Positions 1-11,906 of a stretch of DNA of 64,000 nt are shown in pieces. A model generated the notes under the pieces. The model was not told the DNA's origin, searched no databases, and was given only the letters and a program-made list of their open reading frames with translations. The stretch is from Paracentrotus lividus. Lineage: Eukaryota > Echinodermata > Echinoidea > Camarodonta > Echinidae. The position numbers and the translations under genes are program-made. How positions within the stretch are numbered: the stretch's first letter is position 1; every line of letters begins with the position of its first letter. The DNA lies in NCBI GenBank assembly GCA_940671915.1, contig CALNVZ010003435.1, positions 6,652,829 through 6,716,828 on the forward strand, written 5' to 3'.

Positions 1-1263
1 CTGTCGTTGTTGGGGTGGTGGGATGGGGGATGGCACCTCAATAAATTTCAGGGGGGATGGTGTGTAACAAATGCATCAACAATATTTGATATTCAAGAAA
101 TAAAAAATATTATTATTTGATGTGCATAAAACCATGATAAAGTCTATTACTTCAAATTTTGTGATTGGCAGTATGTTTTATTATTTTACGATTTGCCCAG
201 TTAAATGCATATTTCCTGACATTTCAAAGATCCAAAATCTTTCTTTCGTGGACTCTTCCTCGTGTATCCTTCGTTGATCTGATATACTGTGTACAAGATA
301 AACCTGTGTAGAGACTACATGGATAATGATAAGGCAGATATGTGCAGTGAGTTCAATATAAAAAAAAAATAAAACCGTTTAATCGATGTAATCAAGGCAC
401 GATTCAGGGTGATGAGGGACAGTTGTCGATAATGTAAAAGTGAAGGCATAAGTATTCACCTAAAAATCCACGATGGTTTGATAAAATTAATGAATATTGA
501 AGAGTCTGTAACGATAATCTACGGACTTCATCACACGTAACATTTTGGACTCGGACCAGATTATATAATAAAACTTCAAGTTTTTTACCGGGGGTAAATG
601 ACCCTCTTTTTCAAATTAGTCCGCTAACTTTTACTATGCCTCAAATTTAACTGTTAAAAATGTGCAAACTGAAAAAAATTTCAGCTTGCGCCTTTCGCGC
701 TCCGCATAATATAAGATAGTGAAAACTGCACCTTGTCTTTGTCATCTTTTTATGCAGTATTAAGATATATGTACATGAGTTTAAAGCGATCACAACTCCC
801 TCCCCTTTTAGTGACTCCTGAAAGAAGCTGAAGGTTAAATCTTGTTCATCAGTGTCAGTAATTATGAGAAATTTTAGACATGAGACTTGGGTTACGAACA
901 ACATATTACCCTAACTGGATCGTATATTTATATAGCATTTGAGTTTGTTGGAATTACGTCCATATGTTCCGCTTCTAATCACCAGTTAAAGCCCCCTAGT
1001 ACCCATCATCAATTTCGCGTTTATAGTCATGTAACGCTAACAAATACCATGTTTCAGTTCAATATTATGAGAAAATTTTAAGCTCGCGCTTCGCGCTTCG
1101 CATTACAGCCTATTATCCAACAATATACTAGTACTCATATGCATATGCATACTGTGTGTATATCTGTAGACATTACATCTATGATGGCCACCTTTAATAA
1201 ACCAGATTAAAGCTCCTTCCTCGTTCGCGTTTGCATTATCTATAATATGTCCCATTTTATGTC
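1..1263. other. Gene-free AT-rich sequence with degenerate repeats
   Basis: No reading frame with recognisable protein content was found on either strand. The stretch holds two copies of a degenerate GC-core repeat (around 671-710 and 1065-1105), described separately, and is otherwise AT-rich. Confidence 0.6.
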
Positions 1264-2143
1264 ATAATACCCCATTCACAGTGGTCAAACACGCTACAGT
1301 CCCGGGACAGTCCGCGACTGTAGCGTGTTGCCTTTAAGTGTGAAATGCTCGGACCGCCCTATAAACTATCCGGTGACAGTCCGGGAAACCTCGACCCGCT
1401 ATAACAACCGCGATAACTATCGCGCTCAAACCATAGTAACAGCACCGGGACAGTCCCGCTTGCTGTCGCGGAGTGCCTTCAGTGTGAAGGTCACTCCGCT
1501 GCAGCACCGGGATAAAAAACAAGAAAATACATAAAGAATTTCCAAGAAAAGAGAGTGAAAGAAGGTATAAAACACGGAAATACATAAGAAATGATAGAAG
1601 ATAAACAAAGAAGGTAAAAACAAAGAAATACATAAGAAATGATAGAAAAAGAAAAGGAAAGAAGGAAGGAAAACAAAGAAATACATAAGAAATGGATAGA
1701 AAGGAAAAGGAAAGAAGGAGAAAAACAAAGAAACACATAAGAAATGATAGAAAGGAAAGGAAAGAAGGAGAAAAAAAGAAATACTAAATGAATAGAAAAG
1801 AAAAGAAACGAAGGAGAAAAAACAAAGAAATACATAGAATGATAGAAAGGAAAAGGAAAGAAGGAGAAAACAAAGAAATACATAAGAAATGATAGAAAAA
1901 GAAAAGAAGAAGATAGAAAGAGAAAACAAGAATACAAGAGAAGAAGCAAGTATTTTGTAACGGAGTCATAAAAAATCACACGCTGCAGTGTGAATGGGTA
2001 CTTAGAAAAATCTATCCCGGACTGTCCGGGATAACTCCACTTGTGAATTGCATTATAGCGGGTTATAGCGGTTTGCCGTCCCGCGCACTAGCACCGCGAC
2101 AGCACCGGGTATAAATTTGAAAACCACTGTGAATGGTATTATA
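1264..2143. mobile_element. Non-autonomous TIR element carrying a polypurine minisatellite
   Basis: The ends are inverted copies of ATAATACC(CC)ATTCACAGTGG: left end 1264-1284, right end about 2122-2143. Both subterminal regions are rich in CCGGGACAGTCC and GACTGTAGCG type motifs, and the right one contains a CCCGGACTGTCCGGG palindrome. The centre (about 1555-1925) is a purine-rich tandem array. No transposase frame is visible; long frames on the minus strand here are only low-complexity read-through of the array. Family unknown. Confidence 0.55.
1555..1925 (+). repeat. Polypurine minisatellite, unit about 47-54 bp
   Basis: About seven copies of a unit of the form ACAAAGAAATACATAAGAAA, then TGATAGAAAGG, AAAAGGAAAGAAGGAG. 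The plus strand is almost purely A and G for about 370 bp. Copies start near 1570, 1619, 1673, 1726, 1775, 1822 and 1872. The mirror-like purine strand could form triplex DNA, but that is inference. Confidence 0.75.
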
Positions 2144-2189
2144 TTGAGAAAATTTTCAACTACGCGCTTACGCGCTCGCATAATGAATT

Positions 2190-3709
2190 TGAATGTATGT
2201 ATAATTTAGTAAATACTCGCATGCATGCATTGGTGTGTGATATCTATAGCCATTAAGGGGGTAGGTGGAATAACGGACCCTAGGGCAACGGAACTTTCTC
2301 ATAGCTTGACATCAAAAAGTATTTCTTTCTATAATGTGATTGCAGTAAATGAGGGCATTGCTGCACCAATTTACACTGAAGTTTCATCGAAAAAAATCAA
2401 TACCTACAGAGGGAGGTGCCATTTCAAAAATTTGTACCCCCTCTGATGTAGGGTATTTCTGCTTGGGCAAAATGGAACCCAATGGTGTGGGGCAAAAAAG
2501 GACCATAATTTGCTGACCCTGGGGAGAATTTGGTTGCTCGCATCCTTCTGGAGACTTCCAAAAGTACATTTATTTTGCCAACTTGAACAAATTTTTGACA
2601 AATCAGTCCCAGGAGTGATTTTATTCTTACGGGGCAAAACACAGGACCCCAAATAGGGTACCATTTTGCCCCAACAAATATGCACGGAGTCAATTTTGCC
2701 CACTAGTAGGGCAAACGGACCTTTCCATATTTTTTCAGCTTCATTTTGCCGAAGTATGAAAGAGATGAGAATTATTGATCGATTGTGTTATCCAAACTTC
2801 AAATAAGAACTCGTCAAGGAAATATCATTTTTATAGTCTTGCTCCTATCTGTGACGTCACAAGAAGCCACTTGAAGTTACGTGGTCCGTTATGCCCACCT
2901 TCCCCTACATCATCATGGTCCCCCTTTAACAAACCAGCTCTTAAAGCCCCTTCCTCGTTTCGCGCTCAAAATTATGCTACTACTGACCCCATTTTTGTCA
3001 CTATTAATGAGAAAATTTTCCAGATCGCGCTTCGCCGCATTATACAATACCTTTTTTCATATTTATATGCTGTGTGATATACAAGCATTTACCCCACCCA
3101 TCAAATGGACACTGCATCATATTTCGTATGTGTCAGACATTGAGGAAAAAGACGGAATATGACGATATCCCAATCGGACCAACAACATCGACACCGTTGG
3201 GTTGGAAGTAATGTATCGAACGGAGATGTGGATTTGAGACGAATTGGGACTACTTTTAGACTTGTTAGACGAGTGTTGAGACAGTTTTGAACTTGTCGGC
3301 AGAGACGTCTGATACTTTTTTCATCGTTCGCGGAGAAGCCTCTATAATTTTTTTTTAATTTCATTTTTTATTGTGCGACGTCTCTCCGAGCAGAGGGATT
3401 CGGAGTGGGGTGGGGGGGACGCGCCCCTATAATTGAAAAATACTCATGACCTACATTTTTAAACCGAAATTTTGGTGTTCCTGTAATCCTGGACGTCACT
3501 ACTGAAGAAGGATTAGGACGTCTTTCAGACAATAGTACCCAATCGGTATCAAACCCGTCCCCGCGAAATGAGATGCCACCATTATTCGCCATGGTAGTGC
3601 CTTATCGTTATTAACCACAACTAAATCAATTCATGTTGTATTAATTCAGCCTACAAATGTTTCATAGTGTGAAAAACATTCTGATAAGAAAATACAGATT
3701 ATGGAGAAA
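2190..3709. other. Gene-free sequence
   Basis: Short frames on both strands resemble no family known to me. The 2440-2720 stretch repeats the phrase GGGGCAAAATGG in loose form, which explains the overlapping minus-strand frames there. No other structure was seen. Confidence 0.45.
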
Positions 3710-4035
3710 ACGGCTCGTCGGACGAGGACTCGTGGACGTTAGTACCTCGTGGGAAATACTTGGCTCCGTGGGACGAGGACTCGTGGGCGTAGGTCTCGTG
3801 GCACGTAGACTCGTGGGACGTAGGACCTCGTGGCCCGAGGACTTCGTCCCGAGGACCTTTCTTATGGACCGGTAGGGCACCGTGGGATAAAACAGCTAAC
3901 TGGCCTCGTGGACGTAGGACTCGTGACGTAGGGTCTCGCGTGGGACGTAGTGACTCGTGGGAAAATATTCGCCTACGTGGGAGTAGGACTCGTGGAGACC
4001 GAGGGTCTCTGGGCGTTAGGACTCGTATCCGTCTA
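3710..4035 (+). repeat. Degenerate GC-rich minisatellite (GTGGGACGTAGGACTC type)
   Basis: About 18-20 imperfect copies of a 14-18 base unit with core CTCGTGGGACGTAGGACTC. Unit length varies (GTGGGCGTAGGT, GTGGCACGTAGA, GTGGGACGTAGGAC). Frames on both strands through the tract are artefacts of the repeat. Confidence 0.8.
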
Positions 4036-4039
4036 CAGA

Positions 4040-5644
4040 CCACCCAGTGAATATCATTTGTTGTAACTATAAAATCCTTCTTAATCGGGCTGCCGTCTCG
4101 ATATTAATAAGTCAAACCTCGATGGCAAATTTGTGTGGTAGTACTAGAATTGCATGAGCGAGTCATACTTTGGCTCCGGAATGCTGACATTTGACTGGAA
4201 GCACCATGCGGTCTATTTTCCGAACCACATCCTATTCAAAGGAAGAATGTAATTTGCAATTAGTCTTGTATGATATCTCCTATCCATTGTGAGGTTGTAA
4301 ATTATAATTGCAACATATCGATATGTAACTTATGAAACACCTATCTCACCAGGTTCCTTGGATCAAAACGTCATTCTATCTCGAGCGTATATTGTTCTTC
4401 TCCTTTTCTCCAATGGTTGTTGGACCTAGAGAACAGTGATGTGATATAATTTAGGAATTCCTTTCCTAGAATTTACATGGAAGCGTACTTCCACTATGTT
4501 AACATTTTGTTGAGCGAACCTTATCAACTTCAGCATGACAATCACACTATCATCACTATCATAAGTTTAAGTTAGTCATTGAGTGATCCATGTTCATAGT
4601 GTTTAAATGTATTTATGTCTAATTGGAATTACCAAATTAAACCACTCATGAAAATGTGATTTATTTTGTTCAGAGACGTGAAACCGTCTTACCACATCGT
4701 GGGGAAATTTATTCTAAAAAAAAAAAAAAGCACTTGAGATTCAGAAACTTAAAGAGAAAAGTGTTCGTTAATGAAGGGTTGCACAGAAAATTTGCCTTTA
4801 AATTTAGCTTTTAAGAATAATGGCTTTGTAATTTGTTGATGTTAAACAAAATTATTGCAAGCGCGAAGCGCGAACCTGTTTTTGTTTTTGTTTTTTTTTG
4901 CTGAAAATTGTGAGTTAATTTGCATTATATTACCCTATTTAACATTACCGAGCGTGAAGGCGCGAGTCGAAAAGATTTGGCGTTTTTAAAAGACATACAT
5001 GGAGGTAACATTGGGGCACATTTTAGTATTAAAAATGCCCCTTTTTATTACAAAATGACATTTTATTAGCTAAGAAAAGAGCACTTTTTAAGGTGGATGA
5101 TAAAGTGGGGTCACAGCTGCCCTCGCTGCCCCCCCCTGGTTTCGGCGCCCTGAAGTGAGCCTTTCCGTGGTTGACTATGAAGATAAATCTATATTCTTGA
5201 ATGGGAGGATGTGTAGACCTTCATGGTCTGTATTTGGACTTGACGTAGTCACATCTTCGTTATGGGGTCTTGAACTGCTAATGACATGGATACAAGTACT
5301 CTAGAGTACACAAGTCCTAAGACAAAGAAATAGTGAAGAATTAAAAAAAAACAAAAAAAACAAAAAACAAACAAACAAAAAAACAACAACAAAAAAAAGA
5401 AAAAAAGAAAAAAAAAAGTAGAAATTCACCAGCCAGTGGAAGACAGAGGAATAGATATAGAGATGGATAATGTTTTACTGATAATGTCAATGTGGGGTTA
5501 GTTGGGGGTTCTTTTTGTAAGGTTAAAGCTTTATATTTGTATTCTGTAATAAAGAAAAATGTAACGTTGAATATAATTTGTATCGATTATAATAATTTCA
5601 AAACTAAAACAAATCAAACAAACAATTCCCTGTTTAAAGATATA
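4040..5644. other. Gene-free sequence ending in an A-rich tract
   Basis: No coding signal was found. It contains scattered copies of the GC-core repeat (about 4860-4880 and 4945-4970). An A-rich stretch broken by C lies at about 5341-5420 and could be an old retrotransposon tail, though no element body could be recognised in front of it. Confidence 0.45.
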
Positions 5645-6557
5645 GGGGAGACTGCGGTCTAATTATGGCCCCCTTTTCACATTTCTACCTATTACTACAT
5701 TAATGAAAAAGTCCAATGATATTCTTTATGTAAAAATACAGTCAATCTATATATACCTATAATATACAATAGAAAGTATTAAACCTGCTACTTTCATTTG
5801 CATATTAATTACCATTATGCTTAAAAACTTTGGGGCGCATAATTACCCCAGCGGGTGGGGTATTTATGGCCCCTCTTGTAATGACTGTATGAATTCAAAA
5901 TGATTATTATGCTAATTAATGATGGTAATGTATAATAAATGTTGTTGGGTATTCCTAACTAACTTATCAACCACAACAATGATTTAGTCAATAATTTGGT
6001 TCAGCCCAAATGTTGAAATTTTGCATTCAAAGCAAACATATATTTATGTACAAAATCGTACAAGTGTAATGCTCCCCATCTGCGCTTAACTTGCGCTTAT
6101 ACACTGTTTATGCATTGGGGGCCCATAATTACCCCAAATGACATTTTCAATTTATCCCCCTTTACAAGCTCTACTATTGACAATTTCAGGTGAGGTTTCT
6201 TGTCTGTGTGTTAATTTTACACTTCCTATATTGTCTCTCAGTTTCAATCAAATATTCACTTAAATGACTATTTAATTCAACTATATCACACCCCACAATA
6301 AAAAAGACAGACTTGCCACTATCAACGAACAGAATTGTAAATACCGTTACATTAGGCTCCTCCTAAGCACAACATTTCATGTAAATGGTTTATTTTCTAT
6401 TCAGTATAAGATAAGTGGAAGAGTTTAGCTAGGCAAGATTGATAACCACATATACATTATCATTAGTGTAACTGCAGCAAAGATTATTAAGCTCTCAAAG
6501 GTACCAAAGGGAGCCATTAAATTAAACCCCGAAGGCCATAAATTACCCCCAGTCCCC
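5645..6557. mobile_element. TIR element, GGGGAGACTG...CAGTCCCC, TA target duplication
   Basis: The left end reads TA then GGGGAGACTGCGGTCTAAT. The right end is the related inverted sequence ATTACCCCCAGTCCCC followed by TA. The interior repeats a GGGGCnCATAATTACCCCA motif several times (near 5832, 5855, 6115 and 6530). No transposase is visible, so this is probably non-autonomous. The ends resemble those of the element at 47832-48571, which also sits between TA dinucleotides, suggesting a shared superfamily. Confidence 0.55.
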
Positions 6558-6689
6558 TAATTGCTGAAGCCTCTATCCTTTTTATGCGCAATATCTTAAG
6601 CGTGCATGCCAAAGACTTTCAATGCGTGAATTTCATGCCCTGAGTTGTCAAAATAAATAATAAATCAATAAATACCACAGCAATTTAAT

Positions 6690-6736
6690 TATATAGCGCA
6701 TTAACCTCTTGAAAAAGGTACTCTCAATGCGCTATC
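6690..6736. repeat. Short dispersed hairpin, TATAGCGCATT...AATGCGCTAT
   Basis: The arms TAGCGCATT and AATGCGCTA are inverted around a loop of about 23 bases. A second copy with the same arms occurs at 43361-43396 inside PSMA7 intron 3. Function and origin are unknown; it looks like part of an interspersed repeat family. Confidence 0.5.
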
Positions 6737-6849
6737 TCATGAAAAGAAAGAGAAAGAGAAACAGAAAGAGAAAAAAGCACGAGAAAGATCAAAAACACCA
6801 TGTTTAACAATTAAAAAGATAAGTCTTCAGATAAGTATGAATCCTCTCC

Positions 6850-9060
6850 TAACCGGTTTCAGCGCATTCCTTACATATTTCTGGAATGTGTATTTCCACA
6901 ATTCTGAGGCAGAATAAAAGCAGTGCATGTCCTTAATAACCAAACCACAGTGACAAGAGTTCTCGTTTTTAAACAAAGTACATGGCAATACGTATCAAGA
7001 AAGCAGCACGAGTAATCTAAAAGATCAGTATTAACGCTCAATATGACTCCTATCCAAGGACATTAACCAAATCACTGGAGACACTATTAGAGGCGTCTCC
7101 GCACCAACCAATATAGGAAAAGTCTTGTTTAAGCTACTGCGTCTTAGGCAAGCAGTTGATGCCTCGACAGATATCCCTCATGTTGCAAGGCTTCTGCTCG
7201 TTCTTACGGTCTTTCCAAAAACTTTCAAACATTCCGCAATCGACGATATCTCTTTAAATCTTCACATCAACTTCTATCTTTTAATATGGAGGACAATGAA
7301 GAGTGCTAAGTCCATTCATAGACGGAAACAACAGTACGGAAAAGCACATCATGTAATAACATAAGTTGATTACAGGAACAGCTCATTCACAACATTCTTC
7401 ATTAAACATGTCACAGGCAAACAGCGTTCAAGTCTACATGGATGTTTGCAGGGGAATGCTTTAATGAATCTGGCCACAACTTCCTTATCTGTTGACACGG
7501 TTATGAAATTTCGCAAACGAAGACTACAAGTTGCTTTGTTCCGCAAACCAACCTGTTTGAAAGAAATTATCAGAACCGTGTTCCAGAAAAATCTTGAGTA
7601 TATCCGCTATAAGTTTAATTAACAAAAACTGGCTGAAAACGTTCACGAACCGCACGGCGATTCTGAGGCATTGTCCATCTGGCAGAGACCTGGCAGACAT
7701 GGACGAGAGAGTTTTCAATCTTTCGAAACAGCTCACGGGCACTGCAATCAGTAATGTTTCGGTCTCTATTGATACTCTGTCTTGGCGGCCTAATGCTCTC
7801 TTGTACTGTCCACGCTTCTCCTTGAACAGTTGGCGATTAATCTCAATCAGTACTATTTGCAAATCGTCCAGCGCTACCGAAGATCCTGTTTGCACATTCT
7901 GCGTATGCTCCCATAATATACCATGGCTGAATTTCGGTCGACATTCGAACTGTATGTGAAAGCAGCAGGGGCTATGCTTGTCCAAAAGTCCACGAAGACT
8001 GACTCGTATAGAAGAATGAGATGCATCCACATCATCTGGAGGATCCAAGATACAGATCAGAACGTATAATGTCTTCACGGAAGATTCGATGTTGATGTCT
8101 CGCTAATTTACGCGTCTCAACTTCAATTTTTACAGGTTTTTGACACCGATTCTTCAATGCACATTTGACTGCAGCATGTGTTCGAAGGAAGGTAAGCAAA
8201 GTTAACAATTCCTGTACTACAACTGTTCGGTCTCACGATGAGTAGAATAAGATCAAGTGTAATGTCCGTCGCGGTGTTGTAGCCAAATCAACATGCTGCC
8301 TAAGATTTAGAGAATTAACTAAGCTCTATAAATCTAGCAGTCAGTTCAAACATCTGATTCATCATCTTTACATGGTAGTGAAATCTCCCACAATTAAAAC
8401 ACGATGTGGACCGAACCTATCGTTTCTAAAAATGATGCAAATTCAGCCAGGAAAGAATTGCAGTGTTAACCCTCCTGTGCGAGTTCGTTGAGGACGATAA
8501 ACCACCACTATCTCAATGGTAGATTATCACTGGAGCGTTAGCAACAAATCAATATATTCAAAAGAAGAAAACGGCTCAATGGATACTCATGCACACTCTG
8601 AAACCCTTCTTGATGCAGACTCCAACTCCACCGCCTTGTCGTTCGTTTCAGGGGTTTGTGGAACCACCTGTAGTTTGGAAGAGTATTAGCCAACTCCGCT
8701 AGACAAGAACTGTCCCGGTCATCCCCTGTCAGCCATGTTTTTGTTACTGCTAGATATCAATGTGTACATCAATTACAAAATCACACAGCATTGGACTTTT
8801 GGCTTGATGGACCTCGCATTCCACAATGCAAACATGGACTGTTTATCACGATCTTGGGGTGATGTTTCCTGTAGGAACCTTGGGTGTTCGACGTTTCCCT
8901 CCTTTTTCCCTCTTTAGTACGAGGCTTTGTGCACAGTTTAAGATTCATTAAGTGTCTTCCAGGTAGCAGGGTCTACTTTATAAGTAGGCTGTGCATATCA
9001 AGAAGTGTTTTTCTGTCATACCAGATTTTGTTGCCTGAGACTCTGAGGTCATTCTGTTGA
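6850..9060 (-). pseudogene. Dead CR1-like non-LTR retrotransposon (endonuclease plus start of reverse transcriptase)
   Basis: Read on the minus strand with several frameshifts and stops, the order matches a CR1/L2-type ORF2. An AP-type endonuclease begins near 8840 (LWNARSIKPK, then CDFVIDVHIDI, TWLTGDDRD, LAELANTLPNYR, a GGGVGVCIKKG loop near 8620-8600, and the HTLDLI-like region near 8260). A linker follows (7524-8078 is its longest open stretch). Then comes the start of the reverse transcriptase near 7300-7050 (EDLKRYRRL, KFLERP). The catalytic glutamate of the usual ETWL motif is replaced by lysine (codon at 8739-8741). The remaining palm domain is missing, so the copy is inactive. Confidence 0.7.
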
Positions 9061-9307
9061 AGCATCATGCGATCAGTAGGCTTAAACGATTGGCCTAAAA
9101 CATTCACCTGTGGTCCCGGGATTGGGCTGTATGTCCCCACTAAGCAAGAGTCTTCTTAAAAGTGCAATCAGCATTTCTGTAATACAGAATACGGTGACCG
9201 ATGTACCTCACTACTTCAGTATTAAACAAATGTTTTGTTTCTGGTTCTGATATTGGTATAATATACAGAGGGGAAAGGAGCACGCCTTTGAAATATGAAC
9301 AGGGGAT

Positions 9308-9529
9308 GTAACACAAAGACTTACGATTGATCAAAAGTACGAATGATTTTTCTTGGTAACCTCGTTTGAAAAATCAGTACAGTCATGGATTAGGATTTGG
9401 ATATGATTAAGAGAAGGGTTAGGGCTAGGGCTAGGATTAAGATGATCAACTTTGGAGCATCCTGTCCTTGATGAGGCTACCGAGAAAAAATAAATCGTAA
9501 CTTTAATCAATCGTAAGTCTTTGTGTTAC
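9308..9529. mobile_element. 222-bp foldback MITE
   Basis: The terminal 20 bases GTAACACAAAGACTTACGAT are repeated inverted at 9510-9529. The similarity continues inward for about 60 bases per arm, leaving a short centre that holds GGTTAGGGCTAGGGCTAGG. It has no coding capacity. A C-run of 10 directly follows the right end. Confidence 0.75.
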
Positions 9530-9888
9530 ACCCCCCCCCCCAGATCTGTTAATATTTGGTGTGTTGGAGAGATACGTAGTGTAATGTTTGGAAAATATGA
9601 TGTAACGATTCATTTCAATCAGCGATGTATCTAGGGGGGGGGGGGGGCATTGTCTTGTTTCCGTATTTTTTCACCATTCCATAATTAAAACGTTCCTTGC
9701 TAACATATATTTAAGTTTTCAAGTTCCTATTCTTTCTATCTTAAATTTTCTTTCGCGCAACGCACTCTAAATGTGTTGTAGGTTTTAAAATCGTTTTGCA
9801 GAGAATCAACAAAAAACGTTTTTTTTTTTGTATCTAGAAGAATCCGAGGCATTCATCTCCCAATATATTTTGTGCAAAAGGTCTACTT

Positions 9889-11906
9889 GGGGGGCGTTTC
9901 ACGAAACCATGGACAAGTTAGTCATATCTTTATCCACCAACCACGTAGTTAGCTCCAATCTTACTAAGTCGGTTACACAAAGCTCTTCCAAGCTAGACAA
10001 TTGTAATATCGTTTGGTATCGGAGATGATGTCATCGAGCAATAGCCTTATCACGTTTCGTTGATATTTAACATTGTGGTTTAGCAAAATGCTTCAATATT
10101 ATCGAAATTGAAGTGATAAAATCGGTCAATAACAGTTATGAAAGCTCTATAAAATTATGTATAATTTATATAATATGAATTAAAACGCACAATGTTTCTT
10201 ACTGCACATATTTACAAGTGTCAATCATGAAATTAATAAGACCACGTCAGCAACATGAGATGGGTACCCCCGATGCTCTAATTTCATAGTTTCGTAAATC
10301 AGACTATAAAAAGTACGCTAGCTGAAAATGGAGCTAGATTGAGGTTTTTTCCTAAATTTTCTGTTTGCTCACAAAAAGAAATTAATAGTGCATTGTAATT
10401 TAAAAAGAAATCTATTCAAAATTATTAATTTTGGGACTAATAGTAGGGATGGCCAAACAAAAGCAAAAAGCCACTAGAACGGTTTTCCACTTCACTGTAT
10501 GGAATGTAGTCACCCATTGCATTTACAATGCAAACAATAACCCATGCACTGCCTACTCAATAATACACAGCAGAGAAACAGTAAAATTTTCAATAAAAAA
10601 CAGCTTTCGAAATTGTCTTTGGCCAGTGGTAAATATCAATCATTTTATTTTCTAATTTGCAGTTTCTTCCTTAAGAAAATACCTCACCAGAAGATCAACT
10701 TCTCCTGTTGGAAAAATTGATATAATAAAAACTACAACGTGTTCAAAGTGTGATGCTTCTGTGTATGTGTGTTATGACTGGAATTTTCTCATGATCGGAA
10801 TAGATTCATATAAGGAGGAAGTGGATATCTATAAAATTTCACTATTTTTGAACAAAAAAGTATTGGGGTGAAAAAACAAAGAACAATGTTTACCACTGGC
10901 CATTTTAAGTTTTAAAATTACTCTACCCTGTCTAACACTCGGCTCTGAACCACACCACCATGAAAATAGCCCATGTCTAGGGGTTGTACCTATTGAAACA
11001 TGCCCTATGGAGTATTTTCCACGGTGGTCATATTGGATCACATACGGTAACATACATGTCAAACCATCAGTTTGTACTTGCCATAAATTGTATTCTTTGT
11101 ATAATCTACTCAATTTGTTGTTACTATTAATCTCATTTCATGTTGATGCACACATAGAAAATGTTTGGTATGATTTGCGTTAATAAATCAAAGACAAAAT
11201 AACCATAAAACTGAGCTTTTATTGCATTTTCTGGCTTTGTCTGAAACTTGTAAAAGTGTTCTAGCAGCTCATTGTAATCTGAGACACTCTTTGGGTCATA
11301 TCTTTGAAACGAACATCCAATTTGATAATTCAAGTACCAAAATGTTCTTTTCAAAATGCTCTATCAAATAAGCCTAGCAAAACAACTTTAAAATAACCTA
11401 AAATTTTAGTGACATCCCTACTAATAGATCGATTTTAACTACCAACGTAGCTCTCTGCGCGGTCTCTTTATTTAGCTTTTATGGTAAGCTGAATAATGCT
11501 TTTTGCCAATTTATCAATATTATTTCTTGATTGGATATATTACGAGGTATTATTTTCTTTATTGGATATAAAAATCACTTAATGTTAACAAACCATTATT
11601 TTCTAGATATTAGACCAAAATCCTGAGGTTGCCACATTTTGTATGAACAAAAATGAGAAAATCGAGATTGTCGCGGCAAATGCAATTCGCCCAAAACCGA
11701 TCGCTTGCCATAAATTGCGTTTGATTGACGTATCAGCGCTCTCCAAAGATATGACAGGTCGGAGCTGTCATAAGTATTTAGTCAGCTTGTTGTCCACGAT
11801 CTTGTCAGAGAGGGCGCTTCGTGGAACCCGCTTGTGGACAAGTTGTTCACTATCTCCGATTTAGTCAAGAAGTTAGACTTATGACGGTTTCGTGAAAACG
11901 CCCCCC
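9889..11906. mobile_element. TIR element copy A (GGGGGCGTTTCACGAAACC ends), split by a nested insertion
   Basis: It begins with GGGGGCGTTTCACGAAACC and ends with the inverted form near 11887-11906. Removing the nested insert at 10444-11420 leaves about 1.04 kb, the same length as copy B (11917-17585 minus its insert). The two copies are alignable along their whole length. No transposase frame is present. The terminal sequence suggests a Harbinger-like or related DNA transposon, but the family is not proven. Confidence 0.75.
10444..11420. mobile_element. hAT-like insertion nested in copy A, 7-bp target duplication CTAATAG
   Basis: The ends are TAGGGATG and CATCCCTA. The flanking CTAATAG is duplicated at 10437-10443 and 11421-11427. 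Copy B at the homologous place (near 12470-12480) has the uninterrupted, slightly decayed site GGGACTATAG, which fixes the boundaries. The 977-bp body has no frame longer than about 95 codons and no recognisable transposase. hAT is suggested by the end sequence and near-8-bp duplication. Confidence 0.75.

Larger units (their letters stand above)
671..3044 (+). repeat. Dispersed repeat with GAGAAAATTTT followed by a CGCGCTTCGCG core (4 copies)
   Basis: Four diverged copies lie at about 671-710, 1065-1105, 2144-2184 and 3006-3044. Each has an A/T stretch of the form GAGAAAATTTT, then a GC core such as CTCGCGCTTCGCGCTTCGCA, then ATAAT or ATTA. Sequence upstream of several copies is also shared (AACCAGnTTAAAGC..CCTTCCTCG). 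The TIR element at 1264-2143 ends directly against the third copy. The reverse-orientation core (GCGAGCGCGAAGCGCGAGCC) recurs at 4860-4960 and 14470-15540. The repeat class is unknown. Confidence 0.55.

Noticed and set aside
1334..1979. Several overlapping minus-strand frames of 60-167 codons rich in Phe, Leu and Ser
   Set aside because: They are translations of the polypurine minisatellite in three frames; composition is pure low complexity and no domain is visible.
2404..2703. 99-codon minus-strand frame as a small gene
   Set aside because: It overlaps a second long frame in another register and contains loose internal repeats of GGGGCAAAATGG; no start context or family match.
7524..8078. 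184-codon minus-strand frame as a stand-alone gene
   Set aside because: It lies exactly between the endonuclease and reverse transcriptase pieces of the CR1-like relic and is its linker region in a drifting frame.
9416..9436. Telomere-like GGTTAGGGCTAGGGCTAGG
   Set aside because: Only about three degenerate units inside the loop of a small MITE; far too short for an interstitial telomere.
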